This document shows positions 18,853 to 27,588 of a stretch of 64,000 bases of DNA, piece after piece. A program made the position numbers and the translations under genes. The notes under the pieces are model-generated. The model searched no databases. It was not told the DNA's origin and saw only the letters and a program-made list of their open reading frames with translations. Each line of letters opens with the position of its first letter. The stretch's first letter is position 1. The stretch covers positions 62,001 through 126,000 of the forward strand of contig NZ_SMUS01000007.1 in the NCBI RefSeq assembly GCF_004353185.1. Reading direction: 5' to 3'. Source of the stretch: Clostridium cuniculi (GTDB taxonomy: Bacteria > Bacillota > Clostridia > Clostridiales > Clostridiaceae).

Positions 18853-20988
18853 TTAAAATTTATATTTTGATTTAATATTAATACATTCTTCTAAATTAAT
18901 TTTAGTACAAGAACTACCAACAAGTATATTAAACTTACCAGGTTCTACTATCCATGACTTTTCATCTTCACTATAAAATGCAAAAGCCTTTTTATCCAAC
19001 GTAATAGTTACCCTTTTACTTTCACCTGGCAATAAAGAAACTTTCTCAAATCCTTTTAATTCTAAAGTAGGTCTTTTTAAACTTGATTCAACATCTTTAA
19101 CATAAAGCTGAGCTATTTCTGCACCCTTTCTATCACCTATATTTGTTAAATTAAATGATACTTCAGTATTTATTTCATCCTTTTCTTCAATGACATTTAC
19201 TCTTATATCTTCATATTTAAATTCTGTATAAGAAAGACCATGACCAAATGCAAATTGTGGTTCTACATCATTACTTACAAAATATCTATAACCTACAAAT
19301 ATACCTTCATCATATCTTACCTTCTCTCCCCCTGGGAACTCTCCAATACTGTGTGCTGGTGAATCCTCTAATTTTTTAGGTATTGTAACTGTTAATTTTC
19401 CTGAAGGATTTACATCTCCAAATAACACTTCTGCTAAAGCTCTTCCCCCTTCCATTCCATTATAAGAAACGTTAACTAGAGCCTTACAGTTATTAACCCA
19501 AGAGCTCATATCAACTGGAGAACCTGCTGTTATAACAACTACAGTATTTGGATTTACTTCTAATAAACTATTGATAATTTCATCTTGTTTATATGGTAAT
19601 TTCATATCAGTTTTATCATTACCTTCACTATCTATATTTATAACCATGTTTTCTTCTTTTGATGAATGAAGAGCATTTTGGAATAATGAAAAATCTTCTT
19701 TTGTATGTTTTAATCCACCAACAAAAATAACAATATCGCTATTTTTAGCTAATTCAATAGCCTCTTCCTTTACTGATTCCCTTTCATTTAAATCATGAGT
19801 ATACCCTTTAGCGTAAGATACTTCTGCATTTCCACCTAATAACATCTTAATTCCCATTAATGGTGTTACTTCATATAATGACTTAACTTCAGCAGATCCC
19901 CCTCCTTCTGAGTGTCTTATATTAGCATTTTCCCCTATTACAGCAACTTTTTTCACCTTCTTACTTAAAGGTAAAACATTTTCTTCATTTTTTAATAAAA
20001 CTACTGCTTCTCTTGCTATATCAAGAGTTTTTTGTCTACTTTCAGAACTATTATATTCTCCACTTTTTCTATCTTCAGAAAAAATATTTAATCTATACAT
20101 TAACTTTAATATTTTTCTAACTTTTTCATCTATTAATTCTTCTTTTACTTCACCTTCTTTAACTGCTTTAATTAAAGGGTTAGCAAAGAAATACTCATCA
20201 AAATTATCAGTTACAGACATTTCAATATCCATTCCAGCTTCTGCTGCAAGTTTCGTATTACTTATAGCACTCCAATCGGATACTAATACACCATCATATC
20301 CCCATTCTTTTTCTAATACATCTCTAAGTAACCACTTATTATGTGAACAATGTAACCCCCAAAGTTTATTATAAGCTGACATTATTGAGTAAGAATTTCC
20401 TTCTTTTACTGCAGCTTCAAATGCAGGTAAGTAAATTTCTCTAACTGCTCTTTCATCAATTACAACATCTACATTTAATCTTTCAGTTTCTTGACTATTA
20501 ACTGCAAAGTGTTTTACACATGCTGCAACATCATTTTCTTGCACACCTTTTATATAAGGTACTGCAAGTTGTGCTGTTAAATATGGATCCTCTGACATGT
20601 ATTCAAAATTTCTTCCTCCTAATGGACTTCTAACTATATTAATTCCTGGAGCTAAAATTATATCTTTTCCACGGCCTCTAGCTTCTTTTCCTAAAACATT
20701 TCCTTCCTCATAAGCTAACTCTCTATTCCAAGTGCAAGCTAGTGCAGAAATGGAAGGTAAGTATGTTACATAATCATCACTATTTCCTACTGGTACCCAA
20801 CTTGCATTAGGAAACTCATTTCTTACTCCCATTGGTCCATCTGACATATATAATGATGGGATTCCTAATCTTTCTACATTTCCACTTCTAAATAACCCTG
20901 CAGCATGAACCATGGCTACCTTTTCTTCTAATCTAAGTTCTGATACTATTTCTTCTATCTTTTCATAATTTATTTTTTCTTTTTCCAT
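18853..20988 (-). CDS. GH3 beta-glucosidase-type glycosidase
   Basis: A 711-residue cytosolic GH3 enzyme in the usual three-domain order: TIM barrel (1-300) with KHFAVNSQE and nucleophile Asp238 in GVLVSDWSA; alpha/beta sandwich (about 320-560) with the KNEENVLPL motif and a flexible acid/base region GSAEVKSLY; C-terminal fibronectin-III-like domain (about 600-705, GHGLSYTEF, RPTLELKGFEKV). It removes terminal beta-linked glucose (or related) units. It lies between the GH31 and GH95 genes in one operon. A beta-glucosidase completes depolymerisation of the glucan backbone once side chains are gone. Confidence 0.94.
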   Translation of the reverse strand: MEKEKINYEKIEEIVSELRLEEKVAMVHAAGLFRSGNVERLGIPSLYMSDGPMGVRNEFPNASWVPVGNSDDYVTYLPSISALACTWNRELAYEEGNVLGKEARGRGKDIILAPGINIVRSPLGGRNFEYMSEDPYLTAQLAVPYIKGVQENDVAACVKHFAVNSQETERLNVDVVIDERAVREIYLPAFEAAVKEGNSYSIMSAYNKLWGLHCSHNKWLLRDVLEKEWGYDGVLVSDWSAISNTKLAAEAGMDIEMSVTDNFDEYFFANPLIKAVKEGEVKEELIDEKVRKILKLMYRLNIFSEDRKSGEYNSSESRQKTLDIAREAVVLLKNEENVLPLSKKVKKVAVIGENANIRHSEGGGSAEVKSLYEVTPLMGIKMLLGGNAEVSYAKGYTHDLNERESVKEEAIELAKNSDIVIFVGGLKHTKEDFSLFQNALHSSKEENMVINIDSEGNDKTDMKLPYKQDEIINSLLEVNPNTVVVITAGSPVDMSSWVNNCKALVNVSYNGMEGGRALAEVLFGDVNPSGKLTVTIPKKLEDSPAHSIGEFPGGEKVRYDEGIFVGYRYFVSNDVEPQFAFGHGLSYTEFKYEDIRVNVIEEKDEINTEVSFNLTNIGDRKGAEIAQLYVKDVESSLKRPTLELKGFEKVSLLPGESKRVTITLDKKAFAFYSEDEKSWIVEPGKFNILVGSSCTKINLEECINIKSKYKF

Positions 20989-21025
20989 ACTTAAACTACC
21001 TCCAAATTTTTTATATAAAATTTAA

Positions 21026-21086
21026 GAGTTAAAGATTAAGGATAAAGCTGAGCCCAGCTTTATTTTTCCTCCTCAACCTTTAACTC
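21026..21086 (-). other. Intra-operon two-stem hairpin between GH31 and GH3
   Basis: GAGTTAAAG (21026-21034) pairs with CTTTAACTC (21078-21086). Inside it ATAAAGCTG (21042-21050) pairs with CAGCTTTAT (21055-21063). There is no T-run on the minus strand after the outer stem. It may act as an mRNA stabiliser, a processing site or a partial terminator that sets the GH31 : GH3 ratio. Confidence 0.45.
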
Positions 21087-21142
21087 TCTCTAAAAATTAT
21101 TTATTAAGTTCAGCTTAACAAAATTTAAATTTTGAGTTTTAC

Positions 21143-23485
21143 TTAAATATTGCAAAGTATTCTATTTGCAGTTGGTATTAACTTAATTCCCTTTTCAGTT
21201 AATTCAACACTTGCCCCTTCTACATTTGGCACTTCTGTAATTCCTCTAAGTATTATTGAATAAGAATCCTTAGCCTCAACATTAAACTCAATTGTGTTTT
21301 CATTTCTTAATGCTGTAGCATTTAATACTAATTCTCTTTCTTTATTTAATACTTCTACATTGGCTACTTTTCCATCTACTAATTCAAATACTTCTAAAGA
21401 AACATCTTTTCCAAAATCATAATCTGGAACTGTATTATTAGCACCTACTGCAATTATACTATTTTCTTTAACCATCATTGGAATACTTAAATATCCGTGC
21501 TTTTCAGTTATCCATCTTCCGCCTTCATGCTTTTCTCCAGTTATGAAGTTTGTCCATGTTCCATGTGGTAAGTAATACTCTGCAATACCCTCTTCATTAA
21601 ATATTGGTGCTACTAATATTGAATCACCTAACATATATTGTCTATCTAAATATCTACAAGCTGGATCATTTTGATTTTCTAAAATCATAGCTCTCATTGT
21701 AGGAATTCCTTTTGTAGCTGTATCATTTGCTGTTTTAAATAGATATGGCATTATGCTACATTTTAAGTTTGTAAAGAACTTAACTACATCACAAGATTCT
21801 TCATCATAAAGCCATGGAACTCTATAAGAAGTACTTCCATGTAATCTACTATGTGATGATAAAAGTCCAAATGCTGCCCATCTCTTATAAACATCTGGTG
21901 TTGAAGTACTTTCAAATCCACCAATATCGTGACTCCAGAATCCAAATCCTGAAAGACAAAGTGATAATCCTCCTCTTAAGCTTTCTGCCATAGATTCATA
22001 TTCTGATGTACAATCTCCACCCCAGTGCACAGGGAACTGTTGTCCACCAGCTGTAGCTGATCTAGCAAATAGAACTGCTTCATTTTCACCTTTTACTTCT
22101 TTAATTACATCAAATACAACTTTGTTATACATTTGTGTATAATAGTTATGCATTTTAACAGGATCAGAACCATCAAAATAAGTGCATTCTACTGGTATTC
22201 TTTCGCCGAAGTCAGTTTTAAAACAATCTACTCCCATTTCCATTAAATCTCTTAACTTATCAGCATACCATTTACAAGCATCTGGATTAGTAAAATCTAC
22301 TATAGCCATTCCTGGTTGCCACATATCCCATTGCCATACGTCTCCATTTGGTCTCTTTATAAAGTATCCATTCTCTCTACCTTCTTCAAATAACGAAGAT
22401 TCTTGAGCTATATATGGATTAATCCAAACACAAATTTTTAACCCTTTTGCTTTTAATCTTTCAAGCATAGCTTTTGGATCTGGGAACACCTCATTATCCC
22501 ATTCAAAGTTACACCAATTAAAACCTTTCATCCAGAAACAATCAAAGTGGAATACATGAAGTGGAATATCTCTTTCTGCCATTCCATCAACAAATTGTGT
22601 TACAGTTTTTTCATCATAATTAGTTGTAAATGAAGTTGTAAGCCATAATCCAAATGACCATGCTGGTGGAAGTGCTGGCTTACCTGTTAATGAAGTATAG
22701 TTTTCTAAAACTTCCTTCATATCATCTCCAGTTATAATAAAGTAATCTAAAGATTCTCCTGGGACACTAAATTGTACTTTTGTAACTAATTCAGAACCAA
22801 CTTCAAATGATACTCTTTCTGGATGATTTACAAATACTCCATATCCTTTATTAGTAATATAAAATGGTACATTTTTATAACTTTGCTCTGTACTTGTACC
22901 ACCATCTTCATTCCAACAATCTATAGATTGTCCATTCTTAACAAATGGAGTAAATCTTTCACCTAACCCATATACAGCTTCACCAACTGATAAGGATAAT
23001 TGCTCTCTCATGAAAGTTTCAATACCTTCATTACTTAAGAATTGTCCACCTTCTTCTTTATAATAAGCTGAGCTTCTATTTGCACTCTTAGTTAACAATT
23101 TATTTCCATTAAAGAATTCCATACTAAAGAAATCTTTATTTATATTAACTTTTAAATCTCCAGACTTTACTGTAATAATTTCATCATTTTCAGTTATTTC
23201 TGGTTTAAAATTATTATCTTCATATATTTCAAATTCTGGACCATTATTTTGAGTTCCCATATAATGATAAGCTCTTATTCTTAATATATTTTTCATTGGA
23301 GAAGATATTTTATAAGTAATAACTGGCCCTCCAAGTGTATCTCCTCTATGATTTATTCTGTTACATGGAGCATGAAGTGTTAAAAGTTTTTCCTCTATCT
23401 TACTACTATAAACTTCTTGTGGACTATATCTAACTATTCCATCTTTATTTAACCAACATCCATTACTGAATTTCATTATTTTCAC
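21143..23485 (-). CDS. GH31 alpha-xylosidase (YicI-like)
   Basis: A 780-residue enzyme that releases alpha-1,6-linked xylose from xyloglucan oligosaccharides or isoprimeverose. After an N-terminal beta-sandwich comes the barrel with the YicI-type nucleophile motif KTDFGERIP (Asp425) and acid/base Asp491 in HWGGDCTSEYESM; alpha-glucosidases of GH31 usually have a WxDMNE motif instead. FWSHDIGGFE and SHSRLHGS are also present. There is no signal peptide. It is the most upstream glycosidase of the minus-strand operon and is preceded by its own ribosome site and an AT-rich promoter region. Confidence 0.94.
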   Translation of the reverse strand: MKIMKFSNGCWLNKDGIVRYSPQEVYSSKIEEKLLTLHAPCNRINHRGDTLGGPVITYKISSPMKNILRIRAYHYMGTQNNGPEFEIYEDNNFKPEITENDEIITVKSGDLKVNINKDFFSMEFFNGNKLLTKSANRSSAYYKEEGGQFLSNEGIETFMREQLSLSVGEAVYGLGERFTPFVKNGQSIDCWNEDGGTSTEQSYKNVPFYITNKGYGVFVNHPERVSFEVGSELVTKVQFSVPGESLDYFIITGDDMKEVLENYTSLTGKPALPPAWSFGLWLTTSFTTNYDEKTVTQFVDGMAERDIPLHVFHFDCFWMKGFNWCNFEWDNEVFPDPKAMLERLKAKGLKICVWINPYIAQESSLFEEGRENGYFIKRPNGDVWQWDMWQPGMAIVDFTNPDACKWYADKLRDLMEMGVDCFKTDFGERIPVECTYFDGSDPVKMHNYYTQMYNKVVFDVIKEVKGENEAVLFARSATAGGQQFPVHWGGDCTSEYESMAESLRGGLSLCLSGFGFWSHDIGGFESTSTPDVYKRWAAFGLLSSHSRLHGSTSYRVPWLYDEESCDVVKFFTNLKCSIMPYLFKTANDTATKGIPTMRAMILENQNDPACRYLDRQYMLGDSILVAPIFNEEGIAEYYLPHGTWTNFITGEKHEGGRWITEKHGYLSIPMMVKENSIIAVGANNTVPDYDFGKDVSLEVFELVDGKVANVEVLNKERELVLNATALRNENTIEFNVEAKDSYSIILRGITEVPNVEGASVELTEKGIKLIPTANRILCNI

Positions 23486-23607
23486 TCCTTATGTTTATAT
23501 AATATTTCTTTATAACTTAATTATAAGAGCGACCTTTGTAATCGTATACCATAAAAATTTTATATATTTTATTGTAATAATTAGTGCTTTATATAGCTTT
23601 TCATTAA

Positions 23608-23652
23608 TAGTAAATAAAAAAGGAGCTATATTGCTCCTTTTTTTATTTACTA
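23608..23652 (-). terminator. Terminator after the LplA-type binding protein gene
   Basis: AAGGAGC / GCTCCTT with six-base loop TATATT, extended by AAATAAAAA/TTTTTATTT pairing. It ends the ABC-transporter transcript; T-rich tails on both strands make it potentially bidirectional. Confidence 0.8.
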
Positions 23653-23656
23653 TTAA

Positions 23657-25336
23657 CTAATTCCATAATTCAAGTCTTTCTTTAGTTAAATTAGTCATTT
23701 GCTCATTAAGTTCATCAACACCATAACTCTTTAATGTTGCTTGTATTTCATCCCATGCCTTATCAAAGTCTTCTGGTTTTCCTAAAATAGCTTGTGTTAC
23801 TGCTTGTTGAATATAATCATCACATTTTTGTTGTATTATAGATATATCGCTATCACTAGGAATAGTATATTGCCATACTTGTCCATGCTTAGAAATTCCT
23901 AATTCTTCTGCAGAAGGGAACATTTCTGTAAAGTCATCAATCCCATATCCAGCTAACGTTTCTTTTTGAGCATCATTATAGTTTGCAATAACATTTTCTA
24001 TAGTAGTAGTAGTATAAGAATTACCAGTTGAATCTACAGCTCCAACTCCTCTTTGTGGGAATGGGTATACATATGCACCTATACCAGTTTTCTTACTAAA
24101 GTCAGGATCTGTATTTTTTTGTTCTTGAACTTCTGGTAATAGTTCTCTCTTACCATCTTCATTTATAGTGTAATGCTCACCTTCAATACCCCAGTTTAAA
24201 AGAACTTGTGCTTCATCAGATGCCATCCAATCAAGGAATTCAAATGCTCTTTCTTTATTTTCACAGCTTTCTGAGATTGCAATTCCCCAACCTCCACCAA
24301 ATCCGTAGTTCTTAAGAGATTGATCTTTATATTCCTCACTTACTGTAACAGGTAATCTTGCATAAGTTGAACCTGCCTTACCTTCTGAAAGTAATGTCTT
24401 TTCAGCATCACTATAATCCCAAGCAGCATCAGATAGTCCTACTACTCTTCCTGAAGAAATCTTAGCTTTATAAGTATCTTCTTTTTGAGTAAATGATTCA
24501 GGGTCTAATAAACCAATATCATTCATGTGATTTAACCATTGGAAGTACTCTTTTATTTCAGGTAATGTAAATTTATAAGTAGTTTCTCCTGTTTCATCAT
24601 CAACTTTAAATTGTCCATCATCTGGAATTCCTAATGCTGCAGATGCTATGTTACCTGTAGTAATTAACCATCTCCAGTCACTTGCCATTAATGATAATCC
24701 TATCCTCTCTTGTCCATCTTCAGTTGTTGGATTCGCTTCTATATAAGTCTTTATAGCTTCTTCATAATCATAAATAGTATTTATTTCAGGATATCCTAAT
24801 TCTTTTAGTACGTCATGTTGAATTTGTAATGTTCCACCTGGTTCATATACTTCTGCACTAACTCCATAAGTACCTACAGTATATATAGAAGGATCATCTG
24901 CACTTGCTTTAAGTCTATCTAATTGATCTCCATATAAGGCTTTTAAATTATCTCCCTTTTCTTCTATCATATCATCAAGCTTAATGATAGCTCCAGCATC
25001 AATCAGTTTACCAGTATCCCCTTTAGCATATATTAAATCTGGGTATTCTCCACTAGCTATCATCAATGGAATTGCTTGTGTATCTCCAGCTACTGGATGT
25101 GTTATCTCTAATGTTACACCTGTTAATTCCGTTATTTTCTTTGCAACCTCATCAGTAAAATCCCAGTCTTCATTTAAATCACAATTAAAAAATGTTAATG
25201 TAATTGGTGTTTTATCCATTCCATCAAGTATTGGCGTATCACTACTTGCTTCTTCAGACTTCTTTCCACAGCCTACAAAACAAGTTACTGTTAACGTTAT
25301 CGCCATAACCAATGATAATAATTTACGTTTTTTCAT
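23657..25336 (-). CDS. Sugar ABC transporter binding lipoprotein (LplA-like)
   Basis: Extracellular solute-binding protein, about 559 residues. The chosen start MKKRKLLSLVMA (25336) follows AGGGGGAGAAAAT; the open frame extends eight codons further but those include the ribosome site. A lipoprotein signal ends in TCFVGC with the lipidated Cys, then an acidic Ser-rich tether. It is large, as usual for the LplA/YtcQ group that binds oligosaccharides. The downstream partners of this importer are the two permeases at 25413 and 26353. No ATPase is encoded here, so a shared MsmK-type ATPase elsewhere must energise it. Confidence 0.93.
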   Translation of the reverse strand: MKKRKLLSLVMAITLTVTCFVGCGKKSEEASSDTPILDGMDKTPITLTFFNCDLNEDWDFTDEVAKKITELTGVTLEITHPVAGDTQAIPLMIASGEYPDLIYAKGDTGKLIDAGAIIKLDDMIEEKGDNLKALYGDQLDRLKASADDPSIYTVGTYGVSAEVYEPGGTLQIQHDVLKELGYPEINTIYDYEEAIKTYIEANPTTEDGQERIGLSLMASDWRWLITTGNIASAALGIPDDGQFKVDDETGETTYKFTLPEIKEYFQWLNHMNDIGLLDPESFTQKEDTYKAKISSGRVVGLSDAAWDYSDAEKTLLSEGKAGSTYARLPVTVSEEYKDQSLKNYGFGGGWGIAISESCENKERAFEFLDWMASDEAQVLLNWGIEGEHYTINEDGKRELLPEVQEQKNTDPDFSKKTGIGAYVYPFPQRGVGAVDSTGNSYTTTTIENVIANYNDAQKETLAGYGIDDFTEMFPSAEELGISKHGQVWQYTIPSDSDISIIQQKCDDYIQQAVTQAILGKPEDFDKAWDEIQATLKSYGVDELNEQMTNLTKERLELWN

Positions 25337-25412
25337 ATTTTCTCCCCCTAAATTACACATAATTTTATTTTATTATTTTTTAATGGATAATTCAAAATAA
25401 ATTATCCTATAT

Positions 25413-26297
25413 TTAACTTTTTACTGCTCCTAAAGTCATACCTGTTACAAAGTACTTTTGTACAAATGGATATACTAAAAGTATAGGAACTGTTGCAACC
25501 ATTGTAATTGCCATCTTAATTGATTGCGGATTTGACTTACTTGCATTTTGTAATAATGGATTATTAACATCCACATTAGAACTTGCATTATCAATAATTT
25601 TCATTAACTCATATTGCAGCGTTGTCATACTAGCATTTCCTCTAGCATAAAGGTAAGTATCAAACCAACTATTCCATTGCCCAACTGCTATAAATAATGC
25701 TATTGTTGCTATAACTGGTAAACATAACGGCATTACTATCTTGTAGAAGGTTGTCCAATCGTTTGCTCCATCAATTTTAGCTGATTCATAAAGAGCTTCT
25801 GGTAAACCATCCATAAATGATCTCATTACTATTACATTAAATGCACTTATTAAACCTGGTAAAATATATACTGCAAAATTATTTATTAATCCTAGGTTTT
25901 TAACAACTAAGAATTCTGGAATTAATCCACCACTAACATACATTGTTATTATAAATAATAATGTAACTGCTTTATTAAATATAAAATCTCTTCTACTTAG
26001 TGTATAAGCAACCATTGCTGTTGCAATAACTCCAGTAACAGTACCAATAACAGTTCTTAAAATAGAGTTAAAGAATGCTAATGGTAATTTACTACTTCCT
26101 GAAAATACTTGTTTATAATTTGCTAATGTAAATTCTCTTGGCCATATATATATTCCACCTTTTACTGTATCTGTAGCATCGTTTAATGAAACTGCCAATA
26201 CATTTAAGAATGGATATAAAGTTATCACAATTATGAAACACATTATTATTGTAAGTACTATATCAAAAACTTCTATTTTCTTTCTTTTCTTTCTCAT
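25413..26297 (-). CDS. Sugar ABC transporter permease (LplC/YtcP-like)
   Basis: A 294-residue inner membrane permease with six predicted helices. The ATPase-docking EAA loop reads EALYESAKIDGANDWTTFYKIVMP, and the protein ends with the family-typical FVTGMTLGAVKS. It pairs with the LplB-like permease encoded just upstream (55-base gap) and the LplA-like binding protein. Its start follows AGGAGG. Confidence 0.94.
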   Translation of the reverse strand: MRKKRKKIEVFDIVLTIIMCFIIVITLYPFLNVLAVSLNDATDTVKGGIYIWPREFTLANYKQVFSGSSKLPLAFFNSILRTVIGTVTGVIATAMVAYTLSRRDFIFNKAVTLLFIITMYVSGGLIPEFLVVKNLGLINNFAVYILPGLISAFNVIVMRSFMDGLPEALYESAKIDGANDWTTFYKIVMPLCLPVIATIALFIAVGQWNSWFDTYLYARGNASMTTLQYELMKIIDNASSNVDVNNPLLQNASKSNPQSIKMAITMVATVPILLVYPFVQKYFVTGMTLGAVKS

Positions 26298-26352
26298 ATT
26301 TTCCTCCTTACCTAGATCAATGACATAATTAATCTAAACGAATATTTAATTT

Positions 26353-27339
26353 CTAACTTAATAAACTTCCTTCTCCATCGTTAAACTTTTTAGACATTTT
26401 ATTTGCTAAGAAAATTAAAACAATTCCTACAACAGATTTAAATATACCTATTGCTGTACCAAATGAATATCTAAACATTCCAATACCATAATCTAATGCA
26501 TACTTATCAATAACTAATGATTTACTTGCAACTATTGGATTTCCAAGTAACATTTGTTTTTCAAATCCTATATTTATTAAGTTACCAATACTCATTATAA
26601 GAAGTACTAATACTGTACTTTTTATAGAAGGTAATGTTATACTAAACATTTGTCTAAATCTTCCTGCACCATCAACTTTAGCTGCATTATATAATTCTGG
26701 ATCTATAGCTGTCATTGCAGCTAAATAAATAATTGCATTCCACCCCATTTCCTTCCATACATCTGAAGCTGTAACTACTCCCCAAAACATACTTGGAGTA
26801 GACATAAATTGTATTGGAGTATCTATTAAATTAAGCTTCATCAATATTTCATTAACAATTCCTGATGATGATAACATATTTGTAACTAAACTCGCTGCAA
26901 CAACCCAAGATATAAAGTGTGGTAAGTAAGAAATTGTTTGTGCTGTTCTTTTGAATTTAGAAGATCGTATTTCATTTAATAACAATGCAAATGTTATTGA
27001 AGCTATTGTTCCAAATACTAGACCTAAAATACTCATACCTAAAGTATTTTGAAGTGCTTGATAAAACTGATCTTCCTTAAATAATGTTATAAAGTGCTTA
27101 AATCCAACCCACGTTTGATCAAAGAAGCCCTTTTGAGGTTTATAATCCTGAAATGCCATTGTCCATCCAGCTAATGGAAGGTATTTAAATATTATTACCC
27201 ATATAACAAATGGTAATGACATTGCTATTAAACATTTTTGTTTCTTAATATTATTCCAAGTAATTTTTCTTTCTTTAGGTTTCTTAATTCCCTTTTTTAT
27301 TTTTTTTGTAGTATTAACTTTTTCTGTTACTTGCACCAT
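26353..27339 (-). CDS. Sugar ABC transporter permease (LplB/YteP-like)
   Basis: A 328-residue permease. A basic, Lys-rich cytoplasmic N-terminus (about 30 residues) is followed by six helices. The EAA loop is PELYNAAKVDGAGRFRQMFSITLPS. The start MVQVTEK lies behind GGAGG. It is the first gene of the transporter operon, divergent from the GH3 gene at 27589; the 250-base gap between them contains three TTTACATG-type elements. Confidence 0.94.
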   Translation of the reverse strand: MVQVTEKVNTTKKIKKGIKKPKERKITWNNIKKQKCLIAMSLPFVIWVIIFKYLPLAGWTMAFQDYKPQKGFFDQTWVGFKHFITLFKEDQFYQALQNTLGMSILGLVFGTIASITFALLLNEIRSSKFKRTAQTISYLPHFISWVVAASLVTNMLSSSGIVNEILMKLNLIDTPIQFMSTPSMFWGVVTASDVWKEMGWNAIIYLAAMTAIDPELYNAAKVDGAGRFRQMFSITLPSIKSTVLVLLIMSIGNLINIGFEKQMLLGNPIVASKSLVIDKYALDYGIGMFRYSFGTAIGIFKSVVGIVLIFLANKMSKKFNDGEGSLLS

Positions 27340-27427
27340 TTATTCCTCCATTCCCTTAAGTTCTGTTGATACTATTATTTTAGTCCCTCTTCCATTTTCT
27401 AGATACCCATAAAAATGTATATGTTTT

Positions 27428-27491
27428 CATGTAAAAATTAGAGTATTCTATCAGAAAATACATGTAAAATTTAATATATTACATTTACATG
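27428..27491. promoter_or_regulatory. Triple CATGTAAA / TTTACATG elements in divergent promoter
   Basis: CATGTAAA occurs at 27428-27435 and 27461-27468, and its inverse TTTACATG at 27484-27491. The copies lie between the divergent lplB-like and GH3 genes. They are candidate operators for the YesN-type regulator, although the same octamer was not seen upstream of the GH31 gene. Confidence 0.4.
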
Positions 27492-27588
27492 AAATTTTTA
27501 ATGATAAACCCCTTAACAAATTATGGTATTTCTTTCAAGTCATTTATATTAACATTTATTTAGACTACATTAATAGGAGGTTTATTTA

